64,000 bases of DNA from Symsagittifera roscoffensis (GCF_963678635.1 NC_087070.1:53732617-53796616), one strand, 5' to 3'. Positions 18,206 through 29,423 are shown, numbered from the stretch's first letter. The notes: generated from the letters alone by a model not told the origin. Program-made: numbers and translations.

Positions 18206-19850
18206 GCTTTCTAGAGAAGACCGGATTTGTCCGTTATTTGAGCTTGTACCAGTAGTAGAGGTTGCACTTCGGCTTGTGCAATTTGACGGCGACCTTTCAA
18301 AGACTAATGACTCAGTTCTTGACTAGCATAACAAAGAAATATGGGAGCCTCGTGATGTGCTATGCAGATGAGTTGGTGATAGCCACACCCACCTTCACTG
18401 ACCTTATTGATAGGCTTGATGAAGTTTTTGACTGAATGAAGAGAGCGGGCTTGAAGTGCAAACCTTCGAAAGGCGAAAGAAGAGGAATGGAAGAATAGTT
18501 CTCCGTCCCATTGCATACGGCAGTAAGGTTTCGAGCGACACTGAGATGAAGTATGGTGCGCCAACAGCAGAGATGTTTGCGGTAGTCACTTTCGTGGAGA
18601 AGTATCGCGCTTATTTAGAGACGACTCATTTTAATTTGTGGATGGACAACCGAGATTTATCCTGGCTGAAAACATACTCGATGGACCAGAGTTACATTGG
18701 TCGTTTGATAGTAGGTTTGGGTGGCTATCACATGATAATCGAACTCAAGATGCGTGACAGGCACCTGAATGCTGTCTGTCTCGGCAAGAAAGCCTAATTT
18801 TACGAAACCTTGAAACCGAAGAAAGCCAATCAGGCGGAAATCAAAGAAGAGTTCGTCTTTTTAAACAAAAACACGTAAGAAACACTTCTCTTGACGAGGT
18901 GGCTGGATAAGTCAGGACATCCTGCACCGGGACACCCTGAATTACAGCTGGAAATACGCGGCAGAGATCATAATTTTTTCCAGGAAGAACCCGGTGCCCT
19001 TGGATTGTTTGCTACATTCCAACCTGGTTCAGCACTAACTGTCTCGCATGAAGATAAACAGCCTCTCATTGCCAGACAAAATGGTGCAAGTCAGATTCTT
19101 GGAAAGGGAAGCTAGGCGGTTGTTGAAAAGGTAAGTGATTAGAGATAATCATGAACGGGCGGCAGCAATGGCATCCTAGATGGTCAGTGAGAAAGCAGGG
19201 ATAAAACTATCAAGACTACATTACAAAAAAAACGAAAGGGACTGTAGGACAGTAGTTCAGCGAATAGTCCTCTCAGTTCATCGTACAAGACGAAGATAGA
19301 TATCGTGATGAGAGCATCGTACAAAGCGAAGGAACCAGAGAGCAGGGGACTCAGAAGAAGACAGTCACATTCGAGACCCCTGATCAGGGACTGATTGTGA
19401 TTGAGTCGGAACACTCGGAGCAGGAAAGTTTGTCCCGGGAGTCGACACTCAAGGAAGCGGAGACGCACATGAACACGACCAGGTGGACAAAATTTTGTCT
19501 GGGGAGTTCAGTTGGATGAGTAAACCAAACACATCAGAAAATGCCGTGGAGACATGCTCCACGGTAGAGTTATAAGCCAAAAATGTCGCGAGAAAATTGG
19601 AGGCTGATACATATTCAGACAGAAACTCGAGCTTGGGATCGGATGTATTGGAATTGGCGATCGACACAGTGTTGTTGGAGACTCGATCAAGAGACTTCGA
19701 CAGGGAAGTGTATCGAGACCCTGATAGAGATCGCTATATGACACAGTCTTTGATAACAAGGCAGATGAATTAGAGATGATAGCGGTATCGAAACGTTCAG
19801 AGAGCCTACTACCGCAGAAGGAAGCAGTCAGGATTGACCTAGAACCATTC
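18206..19850 (+). pseudogene. Decayed and internally deleted copy of the giant Gypsy family (pol)
   Basis: Reads as the same family as 39000-40130: FGLCN-TATFQRLM, ITKKYGSLVMCYADELVIATPT (catalytic YVDD altered to YADE) and LDEVFD-MKRAGLKCKPS. A deletion then jumps to LRPIAYGSKVSSDTEMKYGAP, SWLKTYSMDQSYIGR and LTRWLDKSGHP. Several stops and frameshifts are present. After about 19120 the match to the linker between RNase H and integrase fades, and the right limit is a guess. It proves that the giant element belongs to a multi-copy family in this genome. Confidence 0.8.
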
Positions 19851-20153
19851 AAACAGGCGACAAAGCCATTGAATGATTTGATGTGTTTGGGAAGACATAC
19901 TCCTCGTTTGTTGGCTAATATTTTTAAAATAGATGACTTGGTCAATAACCGGAAAATAGTTTCTTAAAACAGTCAATTCGTCTCCTGATAGTGTAACTTG
20001 TTCTTTCCGCTGAACAACTTGTCCTCGGCAATTCATTTGTTCTGTTCTGGTCAAAGTTATTTTGATATCACTCTCTGGTGTCATCCAAGCCAAGTACACT
20101 AAATTTGGAGATGGGTACGTCTCCGCTTTTGCTAGTCTTTTGTTGTTGCTCAT
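19851..20153 (-). CDS. Hypothetical ORF with weak PC4-like signature
   Basis: A 104-codon frame (its C-terminal codons overlap the end of the Gypsy relic). The central part, QVTLSGDELTVLRNYFPVID, faintly recalls the C-terminal strand-helix of the PC4/p15 single-strand DNA-binding coactivator family (strand, then a helix ending ..IDxxI). That resemblance is only a pattern match from memory. It lies just downstream, on the same strand, of two other short frames (20230-20400 and 20375-20674). Real coding status is uncertain. Confidence 0.3.
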
Positions 20154-20231
20154 TTTTCAGCAAGTCAGAGAAGAACTTGATTTTTTCAGGGCGCTGTGAT
20201 TCCTGGAGTTGTAATGATGTTATTGTCTATT

Positions 20232-20400
20232 GCAAGATGGATAATTCTTGAAATGTAAGTTTTCAATTCTCGGGCAACCCAATTCATCAAGATTCACAAC
20301 TTCTCGATCCAAGTTATTTGCAAGAAATTCAGCCTTCTTTTTTTCCTTGGCGTAAAATACAGCGTTAGGATTTTTCAAAACGAATAATCTGATTGAGGTT
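20232..20400 (-). pseudogene. Short protein-like frame, unknown family
   Basis: On the minus strand a frame reads NPNAVFYAKEKKKAEFLANN, then LDREVVNLDELGCPRIENL and ends FKNYPSCNRQ stop. The text looks like real protein, with alternating hydrophobic strands and a conserved-looking GCP turn, unlike the chance ORFs around it. I have a vague memory of this pattern in ORFs of eukaryotic DNA transposons or virus-like elements, but cannot name the family. It lacks a start codon and may be an exon or a decayed piece. Confidence 0.35.
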
Positions 20401-20674
20401 TAAAAACAATTATTCTCCGCTTTCCCAGTGAATTCCGTGAAAGTAGTTTGTTAACCAGTTGTACGCTTTTTTTTTCAGCTCTGGGTAGTAAGTTGAAAAG
20501 GACTGGAGGTAGAAAAATAAGAGAGTCGCTATAATCAGAAGTTGAAATTGCTAATTCTTTAACTAAAAACGTACTTTTTTCTTCAGCGAAATCAAGTTTT
20601 TGTTTCCAAATCAAACCAAAAATTTCTAGACAATTTGAAATTAACAGCCAGCTAAAAGAACAATTTTTTGTCAA
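20375..20674 (-). CDS. Hypothetical ORF, no recognised family
   Basis: 99 codons with hydrophobic stretches (LIFLPPVLFNLLPR) and a Lys/Arg-rich end. It overlaps, in another frame, the protein-like segment at 20232-20400, and a frameshift between the two is possible. Coding status is doubtful. Confidence 0.25.
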   Translation of the reverse strand: MTKNCSFSWLLISNCLEIFGLIWKQKLDFAEEKSTFLVKELAISTSDYSDSLIFLPPVLFNLLPRAEKKSVQLVNKLLSRNSLGKRRIIVFKPQSDYSF

Positions 20675-20818
20675 TGTTTTCGGAATAAGCGTAACTTAAA
20701 CTCATGAAAAATTTAGGGAAAGCTTACGTTTTATCAGCTTCCGAAACCTGTTGTTCCAAAAGCTTTTATTTGACGAACAATTTCAAGCGAGCTAAAATGT
20801 TCAACTTGCTTGTTTTAG

Positions 20819-21067
20819 ATGTCATCATATACCGAAAAAGTTATTATTCCGTTCGGTGGTTTGGAACTCCTCAATATCCCCATTGAGGAGGTATATGTAA
20901 AAGTTCAGGCTGCTGCTGGTCCTGACTTTCTGCTGGTGAAGGAGCTCTGGCTCAGGCCGCGCCAGTGGGCCAAGAGAAACCTCTTCTCCGGACTATTGTC
21001 AGCTGAAGGCGAATACTCACTGAGCAACTCAGAGACGTTGTCGCCCTCAGATTCTGGCTTGGGATGA
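20819..21067 (+). CDS. Hypothetical ORF upstream of a hairpin-T6 structure
   Basis: 82 codons, more balanced in composition than neighbouring frames (IPIEEVYVKVQAAAGPDFLL, LWLRPRQWAKRNLFSGLL, then Ser-rich SLSNSETLSPSDSG). I recognise no domain. The stop is 53 bp before a perfect hairpin followed by six T (21123-21149). It is on the same strand as the J-domain ORF at 21577. Confidence 0.35.
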   Translation: MSSYTEKVIIPFGGLELLNIPIEEVYVKVQAAAGPDFLLVKELWLRPRQWAKRNLFSGLLSAEGEYSLSNSETLSPSDSGLG

Positions 21068-21122
21068 GGGCTTCTGATCTGCTGGGGCTAATGGACAGCG
21101 CAGCAGTTTCAGTATATTCTCA

Positions 21123-21149
21123 CCTCTTCTTATAAAGAAGAGGTTTTTT
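21123..21149 (+). terminator. Perfect 9-bp hairpin followed by T6
   Basis: CCTCTTCTT (21123-21131), loop ATA, AAGAAGAGG (21135-21143), then TTTTTT. In form it matches a factor-independent terminator or the hairpin 3'-end signals used by some large DNA viruses and their satellites. In an animal genome it may be accidental or belong to an inserted element. It follows the ORF ending at 21067. Confidence 0.45.
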
Positions 21150-21390
21150 GTCTATAACGAATTTTATTTTTCAGTCCCTTTCATTATCATCCCCTTTACC
21201 CATTATGCTTCATTCGGCTTACTGGATTATCAACTTTTGGGTAAATTCAAACGTTTTATACTTATTAGTCCACAATATAACGCGCGCAGTGAAGTTTGAA
21301 CCGTCAAAGTCAAGGGGAACTTGCATCAACCAATATTTTTTTCCATTCCCGTTTCCATAAATTGCAACGGCACATCGAAAAAAGGGGGAT

Positions 21391-21420
21391 TAAAAGTGGT
21401 TATTTACCTAGCCACTTTTA
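21391..21420. repeat. Inverted repeat, 9-bp arms
   Basis: TAAAAGTGG (21391-21399) and CCACTTTTA (21412-21420) are exact complements separated by 12 bases. It lies between the ORF at 20819-21067 and the J-domain ORF. Confidence 0.7.
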
Positions 21421-21576
21421 CACTACTACTCATGCGAGGAGCCGCCAGATTCATGCGAGTAGGTGATCAACCTCAAGGGTCAGATAAGTGAAGCGGAGAG
21501 GTGTTTAAATAACAGCGAGAAGCTGGGGGTGACAAGCCTGCAAATCAGGAAGCAACTGAGACTCTCACAAATTGAG

Positions 21577-21959
21577 GTAGAAGCGGGATTGAGAAATTCG
21601 CGCAAAGGGAGGGAGCCGTTGAAGGCTACAAATTAAAAGTTAAAGCTCTCGAAATAGAGATGAATTCGCTGCAAAGCGAGTACAAGAAGACAATTTCAGA
21701 AAGTCAGAGGGAGAGGAAGAAGCTTCACGTTAATTTGAAGGCAGAAACTTTTGCGAAAGATTTTTTCTTGAAGAGGCTTAGTCTACATGATACTTCGTTT
21801 TTGCCGGAACTAGCACCGCCTGAAACTGTGGATAGGCATTTTAAGAGTCTTTGCCTTCTATGCCACCCAGACAAAGGTGGAAAAGAAGAATGCTTCAAGG
21901 TGTTGATTGAAGCCCAAAAAATTTCTCATGGATCCAGAGGCGAGAGAAGTCTACAATAA
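21577..21959 (+). pseudogene. Coiled-coil plus J-domain-like protein (HPDKGG)
   Basis: The frame is open from 21577 (first Met 21660). Residues before the Met and up to about 45 after it are heptad-like (YKLKVKALEIEMNSLQSEYKK, QRERKKLHV). The second half reads RHFKSLCLLCHPDKGG followed by FKVLIEAQKI, the J-domain HPD motif between two helices. J-domains recruit and activate Hsp70. The Gly-Gly after HPDK and the upstream coiled coil are found both in some cellular co-chaperones and in proteins of certain DNA viruses and transposons. Upstream, another frame (about 21518-21590) also looks coding, suggesting a frameshifted gene. Call on the J-domain is fair; origin is open. Confidence 0.55.
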
Positions 21960-22400
21960 AAGAGGACTAGACGCCACAAAAGATGTGTTGCGCTATGAAA
22001 TGGACATTTAAACTGGAAGTTTGTCCTTTTGACAAAGTTTTTGATGTGCTCAGTAAAAATTTTCCCCCATAACGTGCTAAAAAAAATAAAAATTATATCA
22101 TGGGGTAACCAACTGATTGGTAGAAATATCCACCATAATTGCTCCGGCGTGAGTGGAGCACTCCAATTTGTAGGGAAACGGAAATTTCCCTGTTAGAAAA
22201 GTGTAAAGATCATAAATTGAACTAGGATGGCAAGGCCATTGCTATTTTGAGATGTCTGAGAACTGTCAACGCATTAAATAATTTTGACAAATATGCAAAC
22301 GCCTTGAAAAGCGGGAGAAAACTTCACTTTATATAGTGTCAAATAGGGCTGACAAAAGGTGCGAAAATCCGTAATCTGGGTAAAATCAATAATTACTTGG
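21960..22400. other. Non-coding stretch with three small hairpins
   Basis: Between about 22108 and 22195 three inverted repeats follow each other: ACCAA-CTGA-TTGGT, GCTCC-N9-GGAGC and GGGAAA-N6-TTTCCC. No gene is seen. They could be a structured terminus of the element suspected at 19968-22200, or chance. Confidence 0.35.
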
Positions 22401-22406
22401 ATTAAA

Positions 22407-22427
22407 GAGAGAGAGAGAGAGAGAGAG
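22407..22427 (+). repeat. (GA)n microsatellite
   Basis: About ten GA dinucleotides. Confidence 0.9.
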
Positions 22428-22435
22428 TTTAGGCT

Positions 22436-22500
22436 TTTGTGTTTTACACAAGGGTTTGAACCCATCACTTGACGGCTGAGCTGACTTTCTATAGATTGCA
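22436..22500 (-). repeat. tRNA-like / SINE-like remnant with B box
   Basis: On the minus strand GTCAGCTCAGCCGTCAAG is followed by GGGTTCAAACCC, which fits an RNA polymerase III B box (GGTTCRANYCC). The preceding part resembles a shortened tRNA A-box region. The spacing is too short for an intact tRNA. It is most likely a truncated tRNA-derived SINE. Confidence 0.4.
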
Positions 22501-22559
22501 ATGTCCACAGTTGCTTATGAAAGCCCAGGAACCTAGGTTGACTTCAGATTAATCTTTGT

Positions 22560-25130
22560 AGAAGTAATTCCAGTATAGTTTCGTTAGTTTTAGTTTGTCA
22601 AAATGTTTGAGGCCGACATTGCCTTTTCATATTATATTCAATAATTGACTGGTTCGTTTCTAAAAATTTTTGTCAGCCTTTCTTCTTCGAGTTTTTGTTA
22701 CCGATGTTAGATCTTTTTGTCTTCATAAATAAAATTGTAATTGAGTTTTGCATTCAACTTTATCGATAGCTTGGTGTTTTAGCTGCCTTTCAACATTGAT
22801 ACTAACATAAACAGAGCATTTAGTTTAACGTAATACGATAATGGAAGCACTATCCGTTCAGTTTGTCTTTGTTTATAGTTGTTATCCCAATTACCCATTA
22901 TACAGATATTTGCTTTCCTTTGGACACGTTCTATTTCTTTACTTTCAGAATGGTTTGCGAACCAGGTTGGTGACTCATAACTTATTGCAGGTTCTACATA
23001 TCCTGCGTACGCATTGAGTATAGTGTGTTTAGCAGCAAGAGAAGAGATGTTTTTTTTTCAGGAAGTAGAATGCTTTGCAAGCTTTATTTTAACTATTTTC
23101 GACATTTGATTTACATCATAGTTTGCTGGCCATGATTAATCCAAGGTCCATTTGTTCGGTTCTTTCAGAAAATTGTTTTGAAATCAACATGAAATCAAGC
23201 TTCATGCCTTCTTTCTGTTTTATTGGTAAGATATAGCAATTACCCTCGTTTAATTTCATTTTATTAGCATTGTAGCAAACTTCACTTTCGATAGATCTTT
23301 CTTTATTGTTTCTGGCATCGCAGTTACAAGCTTGAAGTCATCCGCATGGCCGAACGCATCATATTCTGTCAGTGTTTTTGGTAGGTCGTTCAAATATATT
23401 ATGAAAAGTAGCGGGCCAAATAAGGAACCTTGAGTTGCATCGCTAGTGACAGTACTGTTTCAGAAATGCAGTCACTTACTTTAACATACTGCTGGTGGTC
23501 AGATAACTAACAAGCAACTATTTTGAGAAAGTTACCTCAAATGTCTATTTTTTCAAATTTTGGAGCAGCAAGTTGTGTGGAACACTATCAAAAGTTTTTT
23601 GAAGTCAAGGTATAAAACATAAAGCTCGTTTTCCTTTTCATCGTATTCTTTGTATAGAAGGTCTAAAAACAAAAATAGTTGGGTAACAACTGACCAATGT
23701 CTTCTAAATCCGTATTGCGATTGGTCTAATTGCGTTTTAAATGTAACATACAATTCTTCAAAATTAAGTTTTTCCGAGACTTTTGATATGCTGCATGAAA
23801 AACTTATGGGTCGGTACGGTTCAATCATTGCTCTGTTCTGGCTCTTAAACAATAGTATCATTTCACTTATCTTCCAATAGGTCGGAAAGAAGCCCTTATT
23901 TAGGGCAGTTTTGAAAATCACTAATAATGAATTGGGCAAAGATGGTAGAGTTTTGAGCACTGCGTTTCCTATCCGGTCTGGGCCACATGCCTGATTAGTT
24001 TGTAGCTTTGTCAAAGTTTTTGTTATATTCATTTCACTGGTCTCGATTTCATTGAGTTTTTGCCTATCGTAACAAGTTTTCGTTATTTGATTAGTTTTAA
24101 GGAACACATTGGAAAAAAAATCAATAAAAAGTTTACATTTTTGCCTATTGTAAAAAGATTTTGTTATCTGATTACTTTTAAAGAACACATTGGGAAAAAA
24201 ATCATTAAAACGTTTACATTTTTATTCGTCCTCATTTGTTTTCTGATTTTTGTCAGTCATAGTCACGGGGTACCTGCTGCTTTTGTGCATCGATTTGAGA
24301 TACTTTTGAAGATATGAGAATCTTCGACCTCGAAACGTATTATTTTCAAAATTTGTTTGATTTTCGTTTAGCGACCTTTTCAGTCTCTTCTCCATTTTCT
24401 TAAGTATGATAATTCTTTTGAGAGAAGATTTTTTTGACACTTTCCGTTTATGAATTGATATCATCTCTAAGAGGTGTGATGACTCTTTCCCAATTCTATT
24501 GAGGGAGATTCGATCTGTGTGTGGTTGTTCGGGGAACATTTTCAATTAAACTTAAATCAAGCCATTTGTACCATTGTTTTACTAGTTCATCGACGCTACT
24601 ATAGCAATGAGATCAAAAAAAGTGCTCTTCTATGTAGTATTATAAATATTTCCAGTCTACCTTGCTAAAAGTGAACTTTTTCTGTTTACTTTTGTGCTTA
24701 ATTTCTGTTTCTAGTTGCAGTGCAACAACAAAGGCTTCGTGGTCCGAGTTGAAGCTTCTGTTAAATTCATTACCACAAGATCGGTTGATGGTCATGTTTG
24801 GATTGTTCTCTTTTTTTTCAGGGAAAATTTAACTCCAATAGACACTCAAAATATTTGTTTTCATTTTGATTCTGCGAGTATAACGTCTTCCAATTAGAAA
24901 CATAGAAACGGTGCAAGCTGGGAAAATCATAAAACTTATACATTCAGAGCAATCAGTTGGGTTATAAATTTTTCCTTTGGTAAACCCTTCCAATAAGAAA
25001 TTCCTGTAATTATCACATAAGTCTAGGGGATTAACTTTGAATATAAATATTAAAGCAGTTGAAGATGTTTTGATTTTTTAATTAAAATTATGCTCAATCC
25101 ATGTTTCATTCCGAGAAAGCACGTGTTGGG
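22560..25130 (-). mobile_element. Degenerate CR1-like LINE (copy C)
   Basis: On the minus strand decayed frames give an endonuclease piece (SRNETWIEHN near 25100; FNSDHEAFVV near 24730), a linker (24222-24545), RT (23553-24188) and C-terminal RT sequence (NAYAGYVEPAISYESPTWF near 23000; RVQRKANICIMGNWD near 22900). Many stops and frameshifts. It resembles the element at 57310-59410 in the linker (RRFSYLQKYLKS versus GRTFSKI) and RT, so both may be one family. The 5' end is truncated inside the endonuclease. Confidence 0.75.
23553..24188 (-). pseudogene. LINE C reverse transcriptase, N-terminal blocks
   Basis: 211 open codons: NQACGPDRIGNAVLKTL, PTYWKISEMILLFKS, EPYRPISFSCSISKVSEKL, DQSQYGFRRHWSV and VLYLDFKK. 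These are RT fingers and palm up to the first catalytic Asp region. The frame then breaks, and the Gly-Val-Pro-Gln and YADD region at about 23340-23480 is only partly legible (the plus strand at about 23350 corresponds to YDAFGHADDFKLV). Inactive. Confidence 0.75.
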
Positions 25131-25820
25131 CTGATCCTACCCTATGACGAGGTGCTCTCAAGGTGGATCAAGCAGTTACCAGACTCGATAAACCAATTTT
25201 AGTGACAGATGTAATGACATCGTTTAGTCTGGTTGAAGAAAATGATTTCACGGTTTCTCAGCAAAAATTTTGTTTGTTCCAGATCTTCCCTTTTAAATCT
25301 CCCACTTATCTTTATTTAATTATTACATAGTCTTGTGGTAAAAGTTCGGTCTGGCAAAAAACCTAGCCCCGCTATTAAGGTACTCTCTAGATGTTAGGCT
25401 GGACTCTAGTCAAGACTGCTCGATACCTTTCTCTTTCTTAGATATGATGTGTGAGTGACGACATACACGAATAAAAAATTTCGAAAAGTCTTGAGCAATG
25501 TGCATAGCGAAGCTAAATATCGGCACTTTCAACGTACGCCTTTAGGAACGATTAAACACCTAGTGGACGACGCGAAAAAGTATAAAGTGGACGTTTGCGG
25601 CCTTCGGGAAAGAAAGATCCAGTAGGAACGAGACGTGAATATCGATAAATTCAGATTAATAACCCAGGAAACATCCAAAAAACACTACGGAAACGAATTC
25701 TTTGTGTCGCTGAAAATCGCCAACAGCGTACACAGCTATTGGAAAGTATCCGACCGGATATCTGTTCTCCAAGTTCGATTAGAAGCTGAATACAAAATAG
25801 AGAAAACCGGGTAGCTGACG

Positions 25821-26615
25821 TTGAAACTGCCAAAACGTGAACAATACAGGTGCGAACGCGTCACCGATACAAAACTGAAACTAACAACTCAGAAACCGAA
25901 ACATCTCTCAACCGTCGTCAATGTTTACGCCCCCCACACAGGCAGATTACATCACAACCGAGATGAGTTGGATGAAGTTTACCATAAACTAAACAAATTG
26001 GTTGGGGCGAACAAGAATCACAACCTCTTGTACATTGCTGGAAACTTCAACGCCAAAGTTGGACGCGCGACCGGATACACGTGCATCGGAAGGTACTCCA
26101 GGGGACGGACAAACAACCGCGGCACGGCTCTTCTAGAAGTCTGCGAGACGAACCAACTCTTCATCAGCTTTCAACAACGCGCCAGCCACATAACGACGTG
26201 GGAATCGAGAAGAAGCGTTAATGGAAAACTAATAACCTTTTTCAATCAGGTTGACTACATAGCCTGCTCCATGGATATGAAACGAAATTTGACGAATGCA
26301 AGAAGCTACAGCGGAACGATAACAGACACTGATCACCGTCTGCTGGTAGCAAGATTCAATATACGAAAGTACAAGTTGTACAAGACTAAAACCGAGCAAA
26401 TTCAGCCACCACTTACCATCAATCGCTTGTTGTCCGAGAAGAAAACGAGAGAACAAAACCAAACCGAACTGGAGGCACGAATAAGAAAATCGGAACGCAA
26501 CACGACCTGGGAAGTTTTGCGCAAGGACGTTTTCGCAGCCGCAACATCAACCTTGGAAGAGAAAGTAACGAGAAAAGATCATAACCCAGAGATCCTTTTC
26601 TTGTCGCAGAATTAA
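25821..26615 (+). pseudogene. RTE endonuclease domain
   Basis: 264 open codons covering the second half of an APE-type endonuclease: VVNVYAPHTGR, LYIAGNFNAKVGRATGY, GRTNNRGTALLEVCETNQL, the substrate loop and NQVDYIACS, then TDTDHRLLVARF (catalytic Asp-His). The first half (25500-25800) lies in other frames. It would nick the target DNA for target-primed reverse transcription. Confidence 0.8.
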
Positions 26616-26713
26616 AGAGACTTACGACTGAAAGTCAAGGAGGCTACGTATGAGGACAAAATTAGAAGGCTCAGAAGCGAACGAAGTCAGATCCTCAACG
26701 AAAATCATGCCAA

Positions 26714-28576
26714 GTGAAGAAAGCGAAACAGGTTAGCCTCGACTTGGTATTGACTGAAATTGAAACCACACGTGACAATGCGAAGATGTTTAAATCTGTG
26801 AAATTCTTGTTACGAGGGAAACGGCAAAACCCGACGATGAAAGATGACAACAATCACCCGATAACACCACCGGAGGAGAGATACGAGAGCATCAAAGATC
26901 TTTTCCAACAACATTTCTTCAAGAACGATATCGACGAACTTGAAAGCGACACGTCACATGAACCGTTGGATAAGCCAATAACCGAAAATGAAGTAAGATC
27001 TGCGCTGAAGAAAATGAAGCAAGTAAAGGCTGCTGGGTCCGATTGGATTAGCGCAGAACTGCTCAAATACGGACCAGATATCCTAGTAACATGCGTGACG
27101 AGCACACTGAACAGTGCGTTCAAGCAGCACACCGACCTGAAGCTTGGTTATGGAAACCTGGTTCCGCTCCAGAAACTCGGAAAAAGAAGGGAATCATCAA
27201 GAACCTCCGACCAGTTGTACTGCTTCCAACAATCCGTAAACTGCTATCACTGATAACACTGAACCGAATCCGCTCGCCCAATGAACAATACATCTCTGAC
27301 TCTCAGTGTTCAAGCGCAGAGAGACAACGGACATTGTCTGATTATTCAAGTGGCTGGTCGCGAAATCTCAGAAATTTCAGATGGGAGTGTATCTGACAGC
27401 AATCGACATGTCATCTGCATTTGACACGATCGACAGAAATCAGCTTATCAATACATATCACAAGATCATTCCACGAGACGAAATTCAACTACTACCAAAA
27501 CTTTCGACGGAAACTAACCTGAAGATCAAGATTGAGAGTTTTCAGAACCATGAAACATTCCCTACCAACATCGGATCACCCCAGGGAGACGGACTAAGCG
27601 GAGTAAACTATGTCTACTTTGTCATTGCCGTTAAAGATGAAAGACAGGAACGAGATAAAGCGAAACCACCGGCACAATAAGACCACGATTACTCAATCCA
27701 GAAACCAGACGAAGCGATTTACGCAGATGATACCGACTTTATAAGGGAAAACGAAAACGACTTAATTTGGATTCAAGAGAACGTCACTACCATCTTGCAG
27801 ACGCGTCGACTCAATGCAAACCCGGACAAGACCGAGATCACAGTGATCAAACGAGGAAACAGATCAGGAGAGAGGTGGAGGAAAACGAAGAAGCTCGGCC
27901 CATTAATGGGAGATTCTGAAGACGTGATACGTAGGAAAACGCTAGCCTTAACAGTCCTAGCAAAACTGCAACTTGTCTGGCGCTGCGATAAAATCAAATT
28001 GAGAAGACGATTGCGACTGTATAATTGCCTGGTGAAACCGATACTAATTACAACTGCGAAACCTGGGGTCTGAGCAAGACAGAAGGAAAACTAATCGACG
28101 CATTTCATCGCCAACAATTACAAAAAGTACTAAAGATCAAGTACACATACAAGATATCCAATAAACAACTATACGAGCGATGCGAATCATCACAAGTATC
28201 CCTCAAAGTGACCAGAAGACGGTGGTATGTGCTCGGTCACATATTACGTCTACCAAAGACAACACCCTGCTGGCGGTCTATGATCCATTATTTTAATCAA
28301 GAAGGATTGAAGAAATTCCGAGGAAGACCCCGCACCACACTCGTGGCCACCATTAACGAAGACATCAATGTATTCGAAGCAACAAATCAAAAAATAGCTG
28401 CAATTCTTGAAATTGCACCACTGGAGACACTCAAAACCCGAAAACCTGCTTCACCTCACTCAAATCGCAGCAGAAAGAAAGTGCTGGAAGAACATAACGA
28501 ACGCGATCCACATTGCTGTCCAAGCGACTCAGTCCTGAAAATCCAACTGAGCTGTGTACGGGCTTACCTGATCTGA
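26714..28576 (+). pseudogene. RTE reverse transcriptase and C-terminal domain
   Basis: Spread over several frames: VRSALKKMKQVKAAGSDWIS (about 26995), LRPVVLLPTIRKLLSLI (about 27205), TAIDMSSAFDTIDRNQLI (about 27395), NIGSPQGDGLSGVNYVYF (about 27570), YADDTDFI (27718) and finally the open C-terminal part 28025-28576 with the RRWYVLGHILR and FRGRPRTTL signatures. Frame changes occur near 27180, 27390, 27680 and 28060, so it is not functional. Confidence 0.78.
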
Positions 28577-28580
28577 CCTG

Positions 28581-28984
28581 AGATATGACGTTTTTTCTCT
28601 TTTGAAAATTTGAAAAAGTTTTAACCTTCAAATATGTAGAAATTTTTGTTAAAAAGAAAATTCCTAACGTTTTCGCAACTATGTGCATTTTCAGGTTTTT
28701 AACAATAAACTAATCTAAATGACGATAAAACATCAATTTACAAATGTTATTTACAATAATTCACATATAGTTTGGTTCTTAATTATCATGTTAAAAAATT
28801 AGCTAATCACAGTTGACCTCTAAGTTACTATTAAAATTAAAATGCTTTTAACCTCTAAAACTAATTAAACATTTTAAAACTAATTTGTCTGGAAGTTTCT
28901 GAGTCATAATCTTGATTTAGACATGAACGTTTAAAAAAAGAAGATATTTTGGGACTGACTTTTCAGTGTCAATTCCCTGCTCCT
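28581..28984. other. AT-rich spacer between RTE and Penelope-like elements
   Basis: No gene. It starts with GATATGACGTTTTTTC, the inverse of the AACGTCATATC motif repeated elsewhere in the window, and may include the 3' UTRs of both flanking retroelements, which converge here. Confidence 0.4.
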
Positions 28985-29084
28985 AAACTCAAGCCCGTTT
29001 TCTCTCTCCTGATATGTATTGCCTCTAGTAATAGCAATTTTGTTTGGTTGTTTGACCTATCTATAATTTCCCAACTAAGATCGG

Positions 29085-29165
29085 CGCTATAGTTTGTTCG
29101 ACATAGGTGGAAGTGCATCCACAACATGACAGTTTATAAACCACTCTTGACTTGAGGTCATTAGA
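29085..29165 (-). pseudogene. GIY-YIG-type endonuclease remnant of the Penelope-like element
   Basis: Reads SRVVYKLSCCGCTSTYVEQT, which fits the GIY-YIG start (V-Y-K-L for G-I-Y, then Tyr-Val-Gly with the Gly changed to Glu). The rest of the nuclease is not legible before 28985. In intact elements this domain cuts target DNA. Confidence 0.6.
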
Positions 29166-29423
29166 AAATGCTGACCTCAGTGATGGTAAACATGATTCTA
29201 GTTTTCTTGTGGTGAAAACCACTTGAACGTTAGTTAATTTTTGTTGCCTGTTAGCAAATTATTGGCTCTGGTTACCTCTATATTGCACCATCAGCATTGG
29301 GGGCTTCACATCCTTTGGTGATTGAATTGACAAATACCTCTCGCTATCCAGGCGCTTGCCCTTACCCTCGATGATCTTGCACAAGGCGTTTAAAGCCACC
29401 TTTGCGGACCAATTTTCAGGGTA

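Larger units (their letters stand above)
25500..28580 (+). mobile_element. Degenerate RTE-clade LINE
   Basis: Plus-strand order: endonuclease starting KLNIGTFNVR (about 25513), RT with YADDTDFI at about 27718, and an RTE-type C-terminus (RRRWYVLGHILRLPKTTP, RGRPRTTL) ending at 28577. The short C-terminal wording about a GH.LR motif followed by RGRPR is characteristic of RTE elements. There are at least five frame breaks. The presumed 5' UTR reaches back to about 25380. Confidence 0.8.

Noticed and set aside
22436-22500. Functional tRNA gene
   Set aside because: Only the B-box/T-arm is convincing; D- and anticodon-arm spacing is too short for a tRNA.
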